Source: Thalassolituus maritimus (lineage in GTDB: Bacteria; Pseudomonadota; Gammaproteobacteria; Pseudomonadales; Oceanobacteraceae). From it: a stretch of DNA of 64,000 nucleotides. The notes beneath the pieces were generated by a model. It did not search any database and was not told the DNA's origin. It saw only the letters and a program-made list of their open reading frames with translations. The stretch spans positions 151,623-215,622 of the forward strand of contig CAJWBH010000004.1 in the NCBI GenBank assembly GCA_913019975.1, given 5' to 3'. Shown one piece after another: positions 10,763 through 21,673 of this stretch (position 1 is its first letter; each line of letters starts with the position of its first letter). Both the position numbers and the translations under genes were made by a program.

Positions 10763-10789
10763 AACAGGCACCGGAAACCGGTGCCTGTT
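10763..10789 (-). terminator. Terminator between ftsH and folP
   Basis: Perfect 12-bp stem AACAGGCACCGG/CCGGTGCCTGTT with a 3-base loop, followed on the minus strand by TTGTTTAAA. It should limit readthrough from ftsH into folP. Confidence 0.7.
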
Positions 10790-10812
10790 AGAGACATCAG
10801 AGCCTTAAGTGA

Positions 10813-12750
10813 TTACTGGCGTTCGCCAGCAGGCTCTCCAGCAACGTCGTCATCATCACTGGCCATGTCGCGGGATTCTTTCTCCGCAGGCTCTTCGGCC
10901 GGCATCGCCGGTGAGCCACCAGAACCGTCTCCCCAACCTTTTGGTGGACGCGGCTTGGTACCAGACATGATGTCGTCGATCTGATCAGAATCGATTGTCT
11001 CGTATTCCATCAGTGCGTCTTTCATCATTTCCAGTTTATCGCGGTTATCGACCAGAATCTGAGTCGCACGCTGATAACAACGATCAAGCAGCTCTTTAAC
11101 TTCAGAGTCAATTGAGCGCGCAGTATCGTCAGAAAGATGAGCCATCTGACCGCCACCTGAGTTACCCAGGTAACCGTTCTGCTCGTCTTCAGAGTACAGC
11201 TGAGCACCCAGTTTGTCTGAAAGGCCCCATTTAGTAACATAGTTACGCGCATACTTTGTAGCACGCTCAATATCGTTCGAGGCCCCTGTCGTCACACCGT
11301 CTTTGCCCAGTGTGAGCTCTTCGGCGATACGACCACCGTAGAGCGAGCAGATGTTGCTCTCGATACCACGTTTGCTGATTGAGTGACGATCTTCCTCTGG
11401 CAGGAACATAGTCACACCAAGGGCACGGCCACGAGGAATGATAGATACTTTGTAGACCGGATCGTGCTCGGGCACGAGTCGACCAACAATCGCATGACCA
11501 GCCTCGTGGTACGCCGTATTTTCTTTCTCTTTTTCAGACATGACCATGGTTTTGCGCTCGGCACCCATGAGGATCTTGTCTTTTGCCTTCTCGAACTCTT
11601 CCATCGTCACTTCAGAGCGATTCGCGCGAGCTGCAAAGAGAGCGGCCTCGTTCACCAGGTTAGCAAGGTCTGCACCCGAGAAGCCTGGAGTACCGCGAGC
11701 AATCAGAGATGCGTTCACATCATCTGCCACAGGTGCTTTTTTCATATGCACCTGAAGAATCTGTTCACGACCGCGAATATCCGGCAGACCGACCACAACC
11801 TGACGGTCAAAACGGCCCGGACGAAGAAGCGCTGGGTCGAGTACGTCTGGGCGGTTAGTCGCAGCAATCACGATGATGCCGTCATTAACCTCGAAGCCAT
11901 CCATCTCAACCAGCAGCTGGTTCAGGGTCTGTTCGCGTTCGTCGTTACCACCGCCGATACCTACGCCACGGGAGCGACCTACAGCATCGATCTCGTCGAT
12001 AAAGATAATGCAAGGAGCCTGCTTCTTCGCCTGCTCGAACATGTCACGTACACGGGAGGCACCGACACCGACGAACATTTCGACGAAGTCAGAACCGGAA
12101 ATTGAAAAGAAAGGTACACGAGCCTCACCAGCAATCGCTTTCGCCAGCAGTGTTTTACCAGTACCAGGCTGACCAACCATCAGAACACCGCGAGGGATCT
12201 TACCGCCCAGCTTCTGATACTTGCCGGGTTCACGCAGGAACTCAACCAGCTCTTTCACATCCTCTTTGGCTTCGTCACAACCAGCAACGTCACCAAAGGT
12301 CGTCTTAATCTGGTCTTCACTCAGCAGCTTGGCTTTGCTCTTGCCGAAGGCCATCGGGCCGCCACGACCAGAACCGCCACCCTGCATCTGGCGCATAAAC
12401 AGCATGAACACCGCGATAATAATGAGGATCGGCAGTGACGCCAGCAGCAACTGAGACAGGAAGCTCTGCTTCTCTGGTTTCTCGCCAATCACTTCGACGT
12501 CATTAACCAGAAGCGTATCCATCAGCTTATCGTCGAACGCGGGTAACACAGACTCAAATGCCTGCCCGCCACGAGAAGTCCCCTTGATGGATTGCCCGGA
12601 GATAGTCACTGATTCGACCTGACCGCTTTCGACAGCCTTCATGAACTCCGAGTAGGACCAGCTGTTACTGCGATCTACCGGGTTGAGCCCTTGAAATACC
12701 ATCATCAGCACAGCGGCGATAACAGCCCATAAAACGAAATTCTTTGCCAT
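10813..12750 (-). CDS. ftsH: ATP-dependent zinc metalloprotease FtsH
   Basis: Membrane-anchored hexameric AAA+ protease that degrades membrane proteins and regulators such as LpxC and sigma-32 in relatives. The 645-residue product starts [19 protein letters not shown] (TM1), has a periplasmic domain and TM2 (about residues 98-120), Walker A GQPGTGKT, Walker B IIFIDEID, the second region of homology [20 protein letters not shown] and the zinc site HEAGH. The C-terminal tail is acidic. The ATG at 12748-12750 was chosen over an extension of 11 unconserved residues. Confidence 0.97.
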   Translation of the reverse strand: MAKNFVLWAVIAAVLMMVFQGLNPVDRSNSWSYSEFMKAVESGQVESVTISGQSIKGTSRGGQAFESVLPAFDDKLMDTLLVNDVEVIGEKPEKQSFLSQLLLASLPILIIIAVFMLFMRQMQGGGSGRGGPMAFGKSKAKLLSEDQIKTTFGDVAGCDEAKEDVKELVEFLREPGKYQKLGGKIPRGVLMVGQPGTGKTLLAKAIAGEARVPFFSISGSDFVEMFVGVGASRVRDMFEQAKKQAPCIIFIDEIDAVGRSRGVGIGGGNDEREQTLNQLLVEMDGFEVNDGIIVIAATNRPDVLDPALLRPGRFDRQVVVGLPDIRGREQILQVHMKKAPVADDVNASLIARGTPGFSGADLANLVNEAALFAARANRSEVTMEEFEKAKDKILMGAERKTMVMSEKEKENTAYHEAGHAIVGRLVPEHDPVYKVSIIPRGRALGVTMFLPEEDRHSISKRGIESNICSLYGGRIAEELTLGKDGVTTGASNDIERATKYARNYVTKWGLSDKLGAQLYSEDEQNGYLGNSGGGQMAHLSDDTARSIDSEVKELLDRCYQRATQILVDNRDKLEMMKDALMEYETIDSDQIDDIMSGTKPRPPKGWGDGSGGSPAMPAEEPAEKESRDMASDDDDVAGEPAGERQ

Positions 12751-12821
12751 GTGAGGCACCACCTTACTCGTACAGACCGCCACGCGGCCGGAATCACTCT
12801 GCTTAGCTTAGCAGCCAATGG

Positions 12822-13442
12822 TCAGGGACGAAAACCTTTAGCGACGATATACACCTCGCGCGATCGCGCTCGGGATGCCTTAGGTTTACGAATCATTACT
12901 TTCGCAAACGACTGTTTCATATCAGCCAGGTAAGCATCGAAGCCTTCGCCCTGAAACACTTTGGCTACGAAACTGCCGTTTGGTTTCAACACTTGACGCG
13001 CCATATCCAACGCAAGCTCTACAAGGTACATAGCGCCGGGCTGGTCAATAGACGACATACCACTCATATTGGGGGCCATATCTGAGATTACAAGGTCTAC
13101 CGGTCGCCCATCGATGACATCGACAAGCTGGTCGTAAACTTCTTCGGTCGTAAAGTCGCCCTGAATGAAGGTCACGTCTGCGATAGCGTCCATTTCCAGA
13201 ATGTCTGAAGCGATCACCAGACCCTTCTCACCAACCCGCTGAGCAACCACCTGAGACCAGCCCCCCGGTGCAGAACCGAGGTCAACCACCACAGATCCCG
13301 GACGTATCAACTTGTCTTTGTCATCCAGTTCAATCAGCTTGTAACTGGCCCGCGTACGATAGCCGTCCTGCTGTGCTTTCTGAACCCAGATATCATCAAC
13401 GTGTTCTTTCAACCAGTCAGCACTGGATTTCGAGCGCGCCAT
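12822..13442 (-). CDS. rlmE: 23S rRNA 2'-O-ribose U2552 methyltransferase
   Basis: Methylates U2552 in the A-loop of 23S rRNA. The 206-residue product has the AdoMet-binding motif [14 protein letters not shown] (about residues 49-62), SDMAPNMSG and the K-D-K-E catalytic pattern, including the Lys in SFVAKVF. Precedes ftsH on the minus strand (71 bases apart), the classical rlmE-ftsH pair, and is divergent from yhbY. Confidence 0.96.
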   Translation of the reverse strand: MARSKSSADWLKEHVDDIWVQKAQQDGYRTRASYKLIELDDKDKLIRPGSVVVDLGSAPGGWSQVVAQRVGEKGLVIASDILEMDAIADVTFIQGDFTTEEVYDQLVDVIDGRPVDLVISDMAPNMSGMSSIDQPGAMYLVELALDMARQVLKPNGSFVAKVFQGEGFDAYLADMKQSFAKVMIRKPKASRARSREVYIVAKGFRP

Positions 13443-13558
13443 AAGGCCATGTACTCCGTAATTTTACGTCTGCGAGGCACTCAGAGTGCAGTTATTCTCA
13501 TGCACCTGAGGTATACTTTGGCCATATTTTACACCCTAAAGTCGAGCGACCGAACCCT

Positions 13559-13861
13559 ATGGCGTTAAGCAACGAACAGAAGAAGGCCTACCGATCTATT
13601 GGCCATACCCTGAATCCTATTGTCACTGTAGCTGGCAATGGCCTCACCGAAGGCGTCATGGAAGAGCTGAACCGTGCTCTGGATGATCACGAACTGATAA
13701 AAATCAAAGTATCAGTAGGTGATCGCGAAGTTAAAAAAGCGGTTATCACTGAACTGGTGAAAAAGACCGCAGCAGAGCTGGTACAGCAGATCGGTAATAC
13801 CGCCCTGCTTCTGCGCAGAAACCCGAAAGCTAAGCCAGCTCTGTCGAACCTGCAGCGCTGA
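13559..13861 (+). CDS. yhbY: CRM-domain RNA-binding protein YhbY
   Basis: Small ribosome-assembly-associated protein that binds pre-50S particles. The 100-residue product consists of one CRM domain: LSNEQKKAYRSIGHTLNPIV, then GNGLTEGVMEELNRALDDHELIKIKV and the C-terminal QQIGNTALLLRRN. The GxxG-like GNGL loop is present. Divergent from rlmE with a 116-base promoter region; a TATACT hexamer at 13512-13517 could be its -10 box. Confidence 0.95.
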   Translation: MALSNEQKKAYRSIGHTLNPIVTVAGNGLTEGVMEELNRALDDHELIKIKVSVGDREVKKAVITELVKKTAAELVQQIGNTALLLRRNPKAKPALSNLQR

Positions 13862-13959
13862 GCGCCGCAAATCAGGACAAGTTAACCACCGTGCCCGCGC
13901 AGAGGTTGGATACCGAGCCCGCAGCGGGGATAATGCAAAATAAAAAAGGTTAAGCAGCG

Positions 13960-15084
13960 ATGTCGAACATTGTTATTTCAGGCTCAGGCCTCTTTATTCC
14001 GCCACACACTATCTCCAACGATGAACTGATCGAAGCGTATAACGCCTACGTCGAAAAGTTTAACGCCGACAACGCTGCTGCTATTGAAGCAGGTGATGTT
14101 GATGCCCTGCCATCATCCAGCAGTGAATTCGTCGAGAAAGCTTCAGGTATTAAGTCACGCTACGTGATGTACAAAGAAGGCATGCTGGACCCTGAGCATA
14201 TGGCCCCAGTGTTCAAACCAGCACTGGCTGGTGATGAGCCTGAAACAGTGACCATGGCGATTGCTGCAGGCCGTGAAGCGATGGAGCAGGCCAATAAAAA
14301 GCCTGAAGACATTGATCTGGTGATTATGGGTACGACCAATCATCAGCGCCCCTATCCATCCGCTGCAGTTGAAGTTCAGCAGAAACTGGGCATTAAAGGC
14401 TTCGCCTACGACATGGGTATCGCTTGTTCAACCATGACGTTTGCCATGATTAATGCCTACGCGGCCCTGAAAGCAGGCACAGCTAAATGCGCACTGGTGG
14501 TGAATCCTGAGTTTGCCTCACCTCAGCTGAACCTGAAGTCCCGCGACAGCCACTTCATCTTCGGTGATGTTGCGACCGCTGTGGTGATGGAACTCGAGGA
14601 AACCTGTACCGCCGATTACGCTTTCCGTGTACTCGACACAAAACAGATGACCACCTTCTCTGACAACATTCGCTGTGATGGGAACTACACCGATCACAAC
14701 TTCAGTGACGACCAACTACCAGAAGACCGTCCTTACTTCCGCCAGAATGGACGTAAAGTCTTCAAAGAGTTACTGCCCCTGGTCACCGGCTTCATTACAG
14801 AACAGCTAGGTGAGAACCACCTTGAGGCCAGCGACCTCAAGCGCATGTGGCTGCATCAGGCTAACCTGACGATGAACATGTTTGCCGCCAAGAAGCTACT
14901 TGGACGTGAACCTGAAGCGAACGAGACACCGATCGTTCTTGATGAGTTCGCAAACACAGCGTCTGCTGGCTCTCTGATCGCTTTCCACCGCCACAAAGAC
15001 GGCTTCGAAAGTGGAGAGAAAGGTCTGATCTGCTCATTCGGTGCGGGTTACTCAGTCGGCAGCCTGTTAGTCGAGAAAATATAA
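13960..15084 (+). CDS. Beta-ketoacyl-ACP synthase III-like protein
   Basis: Thiolase-fold condensing enzyme of the FabH group, 374 residues. The catalytic triad is visible: Cys in MGIACSTMTFAM (about residue 153), His in WLHQANLTMN and Asn in EFANTASAGSL. It resembles the longer FabH-like proteins of pseudomonads that load medium-chain acyl-CoA into fatty acid synthesis rather than canonical FabH. Substrate is inferred, not shown. Followed by a terminator, then by a thioesterase gene on the same strand; with the desaturase further on this forms a lipid-oriented neighbourhood. Confidence 0.85.
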   Translation: MSNIVISGSGLFIPPHTISNDELIEAYNAYVEKFNADNAAAIEAGDVDALPSSSSEFVEKASGIKSRYVMYKEGMLDPEHMAPVFKPALAGDEPETVTMAIAAGREAMEQANKKPEDIDLVIMGTTNHQRPYPSAAVEVQQKLGIKGFAYDMGIACSTMTFAMINAYAALKAGTAKCALVVNPEFASPQLNLKSRDSHFIFGDVATAVVMELEETCTADYAFRVLDTKQMTTFSDNIRCDGNYTDHNFSDDQLPEDRPYFRQNGRKVFKELLPLVTGFITEQLGENHLEASDLKRMWLHQANLTMNMFAAKKLLGREPEANETPIVLDEFANTASAGSLIAFHRHKDGFESGEKGLICSFGAGYSVGSLLVEKI

Positions 15085-15104
15085 CGCCTGACAGCCCGAT
15101 CCTT

Positions 15105-15127
15105 AAAGCCGCACATGTGCGGCTTTT
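15105..15127 (+). terminator. Terminator after KAS III-like gene
   Basis: AAAGCCGCACATGTGCGGCTTTTT, a near-perfect stem with a T-run, 20 bases past the stop codon. Confidence 0.8.
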
Positions 15128-15237
15128 TATTTGCCTGATCTTTTTCTTGTACGACAAAGGCGACGTTAGCACGAAGCCGCTGATAAATATCGGATAATCT
15201 GACAAAATGAACGCTTGTCTAAACCAAGGTAAGATTC

Positions 15238-15756
15238 ATGGGTCAGATTATCCAGACCGAAATGACCGAGCTGGTTACCCCCGGCATGGCCAACTTCTCC
15301 GGCAACATGCACGGCGGAGAATTACTTAAACTTCTCGATAAAGTCGCATACACCTGCGCAATGAGATACAGCGGCCACTATGCCGTCACCCTTTCTGTAG
15401 ATAACGTACTGTTTAAGCAGCCCATTCACATTGGTGAGCTGGTCACCTGTCTCGCGACGGTCAACTACGTTGGCCGCACCTCGATGGAGATCGGCATCAA
15501 AGTCATCGCCGAAGACATTAAACTGAAAACCGTCCGCCATACTCATACCTGCTACTTCAATATGGTAGCCATGGACGAGAACAACAAACCAACGCCACTG
15601 CCACCGCTGGAACTGAAAGACGATGTTCAGGTTCGACGCTACAACAAAGCAATGAAGCGTCGCGAGGCCGGCAAGCGCCTGCAGAAAATGATGAAAGCCA
15701 TTGAAGCGGATGATGGTTCGGATGAGCTGGGCGTAGATCTCGTCAGCTGCCCGTAA
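15238..15756 (+). CDS. Acyl-CoA thioesterase, YciA/BFIT-type hotdog
   Basis: Hydrolyses acyl-CoA to free acid and CoA. The 172-residue protein has one hotdog domain: PGMANFSGNMHGGELLKLLD with the family NxHGG motif and catalytic Asp, AVTLSVDNVLFKQPIHIGE, and the beta-strand YVGRTSMEIGIKV. The C-terminal 40 residues are basic (RRYNKAMKRREAGKR), probably a helical tail. The chain-length preference cannot be read from the sequence. Convergent with the PaaX-like gene. Confidence 0.85.
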   Translation: MGQIIQTEMTELVTPGMANFSGNMHGGELLKLLDKVAYTCAMRYSGHYAVTLSVDNVLFKQPIHIGELVTCLATVNYVGRTSMEIGIKVIAEDIKLKTVRHTHTCYFNMVAMDENNKPTPLPPLELKDDVQVRRYNKAMKRREAGKRLQKMMKAIEADDGSDELGVDLVSCP

Positions 15757-15791
15757 CTCCAGCGCCAGGCAAAGAAAACAGGTCAGGCCAC

Positions 15792-16601
15792 TTAGGCCTG
15801 ATCTGCTATAAAACGGCTGATCAGCTCGCGCCAGATAGACTTACCCAGGTCGTCAAAGTCGGCCATGGTCGCTACCATCTCACTGCGGGCCCCTTGATCC
15901 ACAATTTCTTCTGGCAGCAGAGGGTCATAAGCAATATCACGAAGCACCCGATCACCAATCAGGAAGCATTCCCGTGCAGCAACATCCAGCGGTTTATTCT
16001 CAAATGAGGACCGCCAGTTGAGCATCTCTTCTGTATTTGCTCGATAACGGGCATTGATCTCTGCAACCGGCCAGAGTGCTTCCGGTGAAGGTTCAGACTC
16101 CTCATTAAAACCGTCTGCGCGAAACACACACGCCTCAGATTCCAGCCCGAGATGGAACAGCTGTTGAGTAAGATCAGCTAAAGAAGCCTGCAGGTTATCA
16201 GGCCGGATGAGCAACCCCTGATAGAACTCACTGAAGCCCAGCATTTGTGTTGCCCTCTGGCGCTGGCGCAGCATCTTCCGATCACGCCGCCCCAAGTGCG
16301 CCGTGTAGATAGTGATCCATTGTCCTTCCCACGGCCGTACTTTGTCTTCTGTACGCCGCCAGGCACTCTGACGCTCAGCCAGATGCCGCGCTGCAGGGCC
16401 GAGCACATACACACCACGCTCAGTCAGATCCAACAGATCCTGTCGCGCAAGGCGATTCAGAGTGACCCTGACATTGTTTGCTTCAACAGAAAAAAGCTCT
16501 GCCATACGTACCATCACCTGCGCAGAGATGGGCTGCTGCGCCTCTTTAACAAGGTTCAGAATTAGTTTCTTTGCGGGGTACGGACTATCGGAGTCAGGCA
16601 T
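15792..16601 (-). CDS. PaaX-like transcriptional regulator
   Basis: A 269-residue protein with an N-terminal winged helix (residues about 8-70, LILNLVKEAQQPISAQVMVR then NNVRVTLNRLARQDLL) and a PaaX-like middle and C-terminal region (RPWEGQWITIYTAH, RDRKMLRQRQRATQMLGF, AYDPLLPEEI). PaaX proteins repress catabolic operons and release DNA on binding an aryl- or acyl-CoA. Here the neighbours are a thioesterase and a divergent desaturase, so control of lipid genes is more likely than of phenylacetate genes; none of the latter is present. The ligand is unknown. Confidence 0.8.
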   Translation of the reverse strand: MPDSDSPYPAKKLILNLVKEAQQPISAQVMVRMAELFSVEANNVRVTLNRLARQDLLDLTERGVYVLGPAARHLAERQSAWRRTEDKVRPWEGQWITIYTAHLGRRDRKMLRQRQRATQMLGFSEFYQGLLIRPDNLQASLADLTQQLFHLGLESEACVFRADGFNEESEPSPEALWPVAEINARYRANTEEMLNWRSSFENKPLDVAARECFLIGDRVLRDIAYDPLLPEEIVDQGARSEMVATMADFDDLGKSIWRELISRFIADQA

Positions 16602-16726
16602 AGGGGGTTCTTATCTTGTTGTGATCACATACTAACATATCAGCCTGAAAGGAATAATTACTAGACTCATCTCAAAATGCCATATACCGTAATATTTATA
16701 ATAAAAAACCAGGTCTGGTGTGACAT

Positions 16727-17746
16727 ATGAAAGATGACAGAGATTTATTCGAAACCGGCCTGCTAAGAGAATCTGCGCGGCAGCGGCTAAACGATGCTCT
16801 TGGCGAAGACACTATCCGGCGGCTACAGCAGCGCTCTGATCTCCAGGGCGCCATCGGTGTAGCCAAATGCTGGTTCGCTATTTTCCTATTGCTGGGCCTC
16901 TCATGGTTAGCCATGGATATATTGAATTACTGGTCCATCCCCCTGGTTGCGCTGTGCCTCTTATTTTTGGGTGGACGTATACTCGCCCTGGCCATCCTCA
17001 CTCACGAGGGTGCCCACCGGACTCTATTCGCCAACAGAAAGCTGAATGACACAGTAACTCATTGGCTATGTGCTGCCCCTGTCTATCTCGACCTGCTCAA
17101 GTACCGGCATCATCATGCCCAACATCACATTCATACCGGGACAGATAAAGATGTCGACCTTCCTCTGATTGAAGGCTTCCCTACTACCCAGAAATCCCTG
17201 ATGCGTAAGTTCATGCGGGATTTCACCGGCCAGACAGGGCTGAAGTCACTGATTGGCCTGGCAATGATGAATGCCGAACTGATTCGTTGGAACGTTACGG
17301 GTGTCGTCGACCGCCTGGAGCGTCCGGGCTGGCAGAAACGCGATCACTTGCGCGCATTTTTTATCAATAGCCGACGCACTCTGATATTCCATACAGTATT
17401 CTTCGCAATCACATTCAGCCTTAACCTGACAGAACTTTTTGCACTTTGGTGGGCCGCCTACTTCTTCACTTACCCCTTCTGCATTCGTGTCAGAGCCATC
17501 GCCGAACATGCAGTAACAGAACGTACTGGAGATATGTTGAGAAATACCAGAACGACCCGAGCAGGCCTGCTTACCAGAGCACTCTTTGCACCATGCCATG
17601 TGAATTTCCATATCGAACACCACGCATTGGTTTCAGTTCCGTTCTGGCAACTGCCCGAGCTGCATAAACTGATGCAGGAAAAAAACATCACCCCTCCCCC
17701 GCCAAGCTACTGGCAGGTTCTGAAATTGGCAGCGTCTGCTCGCTAA
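16727..17746 (+). CDS. Membrane fatty acid desaturase family protein
   Basis: Di-iron membrane oxygenase, 339 residues, with the three histidine boxes in order: HEGAHR (about residue 90), HHHAQHHIH (about 126) and HIEHH near the C-terminus (about 301). Hydrophobic stretches before box 1 and between boxes 2 and 3 match the four-helix topology. Could act on acyl lipids, carotenoids or other hydrocarbons; boxes alone do not decide. Divergent from the PaaX-like regulator across 125 bases, so the regulator may control it. Confidence 0.85.
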   Translation: MKDDRDLFETGLLRESARQRLNDALGEDTIRRLQQRSDLQGAIGVAKCWFAIFLLLGLSWLAMDILNYWSIPLVALCLLFLGGRILALAILTHEGAHRTLFANRKLNDTVTHWLCAAPVYLDLLKYRHHHAQHHIHTGTDKDVDLPLIEGFPTTQKSLMRKFMRDFTGQTGLKSLIGLAMMNAELIRWNVTGVVDRLERPGWQKRDHLRAFFINSRRTLIFHTVFFAITFSLNLTELFALWWAAYFFTYPFCIRVRAIAEHAVTERTGDMLRNTRTTRAGLLTRALFAPCHVNFHIEHHALVSVPFWQLPELHKLMQEKNITPPPPSYWQVLKLAASAR

Positions 17747-17784
17747 GCTCTTTCTGGGGGCTCGCTAACGTAAATTTCAGACAC

Positions 17785-17811
17785 AAAAAAGCCCGCAATT
17801 GCGGGCTCTTT
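17785..17811 (-). terminator. Bidirectional terminator between desaturase and greA
   Basis: AAAAAAGCCCGCAATTGCGGGCTCTTT: an 8-bp stem with an A-run on one side and a T-rich side on the other, between the convergent genes. Confidence 0.8.
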
Positions 17812-17841
17812 CGTGAAATACAGAACCTGATGCAACACGCC

Positions 17842-18318
17842 TCAGATGTGTTTCACTTCATCGATTTCATATTCAACCGTACCGCTTGGGATATTCACCA
17901 CAACGGTGTCCCCCTCTTCCTTGCCGATCAATGCACGAGCAATCGGCGAGGATACAGAAATACGATTATTTTTGATGTCGGCTTCGTCATCACCGACGAT
18001 CCGGTATTCCACTTCCTCGTCGGTCTCGACATTGATGATGGTTACCGTCGTACCGAACAATACCTTACCGCTGTGCGGAATTGATTTAATATCAATTACC
18101 TGGGAATTAGAAAGCTTACCCTCAATGTCCTGAATGCGACCTTCAATAAAACCCTGCTGTTCGCGTGCCGCATGGTATTCAGCATTTTCTTTCAGGTCAC
18201 CGTGCTCACGTGCGTCAGCAATGTCCTGAATAACCTTTGGGCGTTCAACTGTTTTTAACTGCTTCAGCTCATCACGCAGAGCCTTTTCACCTTCGACAGT
18301 CATAGGATACTTTTGCAT
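17842..18318 (-). CDS. greA: Transcription elongation factor GreA
   Basis: Rescues backtracked RNA polymerase by stimulating transcript cleavage. The 158-residue protein has the N-terminal coiled coil with the acidic tip ([22 protein letters not shown]) and the C-terminal FKBP-like domain ([18 protein letters not shown]). Full length, starting [18 protein letters not shown]. Third gene in the carA-carB-greA order; a long hairpin lies between carB and greA. Confidence 0.97.
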   Translation of the reverse strand: MQKYPMTVEGEKALRDELKQLKTVERPKVIQDIADAREHGDLKENAEYHAAREQQGFIEGRIQDIEGKLSNSQVIDIKSIPHSGKVLFGTTVTIINVETDEEVEYRIVGDDEADIKNNRISVSSPIARALIGKEEGDTVVVNIPSGTVEYEIDEVKHI

Positions 18319-18342
18319 CGTATTTTGACTCCCTTGCTATAG

Positions 18343-18374
18343 AAGATGCCCGAAGTCCGTTACTTCGGGCATCT
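18343..18374. other. Long hairpin between carB and greA
   Basis: Perfect inverted repeat AGATGCCCGAAGT/ACTTCGGGCATCT with a 6-base loop. No good T-run follows on the minus strand (TCTATAGC), so it may be an mRNA-stability or partial-termination structure separating carB from greA. Confidence 0.5.
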
Positions 18375-18435
18375 GGATATTATTTTTAATGTCGTTATGT
18401 CATTCGCGATATCGGAATAGCGCACTTCGACTGAA

Positions 18436-21400
18436 TTAAATCGAAGCGTGCAACTCCTGCAGACGACGAACTTCTTTCAGACCTTCTGAACGCAATGCTT
18501 CAACAACAGCTTCTGCCCCAGCCAGTGTGGTGGTGTAGTAAACTTTGTGCTGCAACGCGCTGCGACGAATGTCAGCAGAATCAACAATCGCTTGAGGGCC
18601 ATCTGTCGTATTCACGATCAGAGCGATCTCGTCGTTCTTAATCATATCTACAATGTGTGGACGACCTTCATTCACCTTGTTAACGCGGGCACTTTCAACG
18701 CCTGCTTCACGCAGTACACGACAAGTACCGTCGGTAGAGATCAGCTTGAAGCCACATGCGATCAGACCTTTCGCTACTTCGACAACGCCTTCTTTGTCCG
18801 CGTCGCGGACTGACAGGAACGCCAGACCTTCATTCGGCAGGAATGCGCCTGCACCCAATTGAGCTTTGAAGAAAGCTTCACCGAAGGTGCTGCCTGCACC
18901 CATCACTTCACCGGTCGACTTCATTTCAGGGCCGAGAATCGGATCGACACCCTGGAACTTGTTGAACGGGAAGACCGCTTCTTTTACTGAGAAGTAAGAC
19001 GGTACAATTTCGCTGGTGAAACCAAGCTCGGCCAGTGTTTTTCCTGTCATCACTTTGGCTGCAATCGCTGCCAGTGAAGTACCGATACACTTAGACACGA
19101 ACGGAACCGTACGGGAGGCACGAGGGTTCACCTCAATCACGTAGATTTCGCCATCCTGATACGCCAGCTGAGTGTTCATCAGACCGACAACACCAAGCTC
19201 CATCGCCATTGCCGCAACCTGTTCGCGCATTTTGTCCTGCACGTCTTTCGCCAGGCTGTATGGAGGCAATGAACATGCTGAGTCACCAGAGTGAATACCC
19301 GCCTGCTCAATGTGCTGCATGATGCCGCCAATAACAACTTGCTCACCATCACATACGGCATCAATATCAACTTCGATCGCACGATCAAGGAAGTGATCCA
19401 GAAGTACCGGCGAGTCGTTAGACACTTTAACGGCTTCGGTCATGTAGCGACGCAGCGCTTTCTCGTTGTTCACGATTTCCATCGCACGACCACCCAGTAC
19501 ATAGGATGGACGCACTACCAGCGGATAGCCGATCTCAGTCGCTTTAGCGATCGCTTCTTCCGTAGAAGTCACGGTCGCGTTCACCGGCTGCTTCAGACCC
19601 AGACGCTGGATCATCTGCTGGAAACGCTCACGGTCTTCAGCGCGGTCGATCGCTTCTGGTGACGTACCAATGATAGGTACACCTGCCGCCTCCAGCTCGT
19701 CAGCCAGTTTCAGTGGTGTCTGGCCACCGTACTGAACGATAACGCCTTTAGGCTTCTCTTTAGCAACGATTTCCAGAACATCTTCCAGAGTCACCGGCTC
19801 GAAGTAGAGGCGATCTGACGTGTCATAGTCGGTCGATACTGTCTCAGGGTTACAGTTGACCATGATGGCTTCGAAACCTTCTTCTTTCGACGCCAGTGCC
19901 GCGTGTACGCAGCAGTAGTCAAACTCAATACCCTGACCAATACGGTTAGGACCACCACCCAGAACGATGATTTTCTCTCGATCTGACGGATTCGCTTCAC
20001 ACTCTTCTTCGTACGTTGAGTACATGTAGGCGGTGTCAGTCGCAAATTCTGCCGCACAGGTATCCACACGCTTGTACACCGGATGGATATTCAGCTTATG
20101 GCGGTGCTTACGGACTGTCTTTTCAGTGACACCCAGCAGTTGCGCCAGGCGCGCATCGGAGAAACCTTTACGCTTCAGGCGGAACATGCGGTCGCCATTC
20201 AGCGCCTGCAGGCTGCTTTGCGCCACGGCCTCTTCTTCTTTGATCAGATCTTCAATCTGCACCAGGAACCAAGGGTCAATCGCAGAGTGCTCGTACACTT
20301 CTTCAACCGACATACCCAGACGGAAAGCATCACCCACGTACCAGATACGCTCAGACGCTGGCGTACGCAGTTCAGAAATAACCTTGTCGCGGGACATTGG
20401 GTCTTTCAGATCCACCATTGGGTCGAAACCAACAGAGCCCACTTCCAGACCACGCAGGGCTTTCTGCAGAGACTCCTGCTGAGTACGGCCGATCGCCATC
20501 ACCTCACCCACAGACTTCATCTGAGTCGTCAGACGACCATCAGCCTGTGGGAATTTTTCGAAGGTGAAGCGAGGAATTTTAGTTACGACATAGTCAATCG
20601 ATGGCTCAAAAGACGCCGGCGTCGCTCCGCCCGTAATGTCGTTCTGCAGCTCGTCGAGCGTATAACCGACAGCCAGCTTGGCCGCCACTTTAGCAATCGG
20701 GAAACCGGTCGCTTTCGATGCCAATGCCGATGAACGGGATACACGTGGGTTCATCTCGATCACGACCATACGGCCATCTTTCGGGTTGATACCGAACTGA
20801 ACGTTAGAACCACCGGTTTCTACACCGATCTCACGCAGTACCGCCAGGGAGGCGTCACGCATGATCTGGTATTCTTTATCGCTCAACGTCTGTGCTGGCG
20901 CGACAGTGATGGAGTCACCTGTGTGAACACCCATCGCGTCAAAGTTTTCGATAGAACAGATGATGATGCAGTTGTCGTTTTTGTCACGAACCACTTCCAT
21001 CTCGTATTCTTTCCAACCAATCAGAGATTCATCAATCAGCAGCTCGTTCGTCGGAGACAGGTCCAGACCACGGGTACAGATTTCTTCGAACTCTTCTTTG
21101 TTGTACGCGATACCACCACCGGTGCCACCCATGGTGAAGGATGGGCGGATGATGCAGGGGAAACCCAGAGTTTTCTGAACTTCACGTGCCTCTTCGATGC
21201 TGTGCGCGATACCGGCACGTGGACACTCAAGGCCAATTGCCTTCATGGCTTTATCGAAGCGGTCACGGTCTTCCGCTTTATCGATGGTGTCAGCGTTCGC
21301 ACCGATCATTTCTACGCCGAACTTTTCCAGTACGCCCGCAGATTCCAGACCCAGAGCGCAGTTCAGTGCAGTCTGACCACCCATGGTTGGCAGCAGTACG

Positions 21401-21651
21401 TCAGGACGTTCTTTTTCAATGATCTTAGCGACGGCTTCGACAGTAATAGGCTCGATATAGGTCGCGTCGGCCATCGACGGGTCAGTCATGATGGTCGCTG
21501 GGTTAGAGTTCACCAGAATAACCCGGTAACCTTCTTCACGCAGTGCTTTACAAGCCTGTGCCCCTGAGTAGTCGAACTCACAGGCCTGACCGATAACGAT
21601 CGGACCAGCACCGATAATCAGAATACTTTGTATGTCTGTACGTTTTGGCAT
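18436..21651 (-). CDS. carB: Carbamoyl-phosphate synthase large chain
   Basis: Makes carbamoyl phosphate from bicarbonate, ammonia and two ATP for pyrimidine and arginine synthesis. The 1071-residue protein has two homologous ATP-grasp halves ([17 protein letters not shown] and [16 protein letters not shown]), SNPATIMTD and [12 protein letters not shown], an oligomerisation region, and the C-terminal MGS-like allosteric domain. The ATG at 21649-21651 gives [20 protein letters not shown]; the possible 16-residue extension upstream is not conserved. It starts 22 bases after carA ends. Confidence 0.97.
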   Translation of the reverse strand: MPKRTDIQSILIIGAGPIVIGQACEFDYSGAQACKALREEGYRVILVNSNPATIMTDPSMADATYIEPITVEAVAKIIEKERPDVLLPTMGGQTALNCALGLESAGVLEKFGVEMIGANADTIDKAEDRDRFDKAMKAIGLECPRAGIAHSIEEAREVQKTLGFPCIIRPSFTMGGTGGGIAYNKEEFEEICTRGLDLSPTNELLIDESLIGWKEYEMEVVRDKNDNCIIICSIENFDAMGVHTGDSITVAPAQTLSDKEYQIMRDASLAVLREIGVETGGSNVQFGINPKDGRMVVIEMNPRVSRSSALASKATGFPIAKVAAKLAVGYTLDELQNDITGGATPASFEPSIDYVVTKIPRFTFEKFPQADGRLTTQMKSVGEVMAIGRTQQESLQKALRGLEVGSVGFDPMVDLKDPMSRDKVISELRTPASERIWYVGDAFRLGMSVEEVYEHSAIDPWFLVQIEDLIKEEEAVAQSSLQALNGDRMFRLKRKGFSDARLAQLLGVTEKTVRKHRHKLNIHPVYKRVDTCAAEFATDTAYMYSTYEEECEANPSDREKIIVLGGGPNRIGQGIEFDYCCVHAALASKEEGFEAIMVNCNPETVSTDYDTSDRLYFEPVTLEDVLEIVAKEKPKGVIVQYGGQTPLKLADELEAAGVPIIGTSPEAIDRAEDRERFQQMIQRLGLKQPVNATVTSTEEAIAKATEIGYPLVVRPSYVLGGRAMEIVNNEKALRRYMTEAVKVSNDSPVLLDHFLDRAIEVDIDAVCDGEQVVIGGIMQHIEQAGIHSGDSACSLPPYSLAKDVQDKMREQVAAMAMELGVVGLMNTQLAYQDGEIYVIEVNPRASRTVPFVSKCIGTSLAAIAAKVMTGKTLAELGFTSEIVPSYFSVKEAVFPFNKFQGVDPILGPEMKSTGEVMGAGSTFGEAFFKAQLGAGAFLPNEGLAFLSVRDADKEGVVEVAKGLIACGFKLISTDGTCRVLREAGVESARVNKVNEGRPHIVDMIKNDEIALIVNTTDGPQAIVDSADIRRSALQHKVYYTTTLAGAEAVVEALRSEGLKEVRRLQELHASI

Positions 21652-21673
21652 GTCTCGGTATTTCCTGTTTCTG

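Noticed and set aside
11383-12105. A 240-codon plus-strand open frame
   Set aside because: Antisense to the conserved AAA+ and protease region of ftsH; no ribosome-binding site and no domain.
20083-21567. Two plus-strand open frames of about 215 codons
   Set aside because: They lie antisense to carB, which is complete and highly conserved. Their translations have no recognisable domain and are rich in His, Arg and Phe, as expected from a shadow frame.
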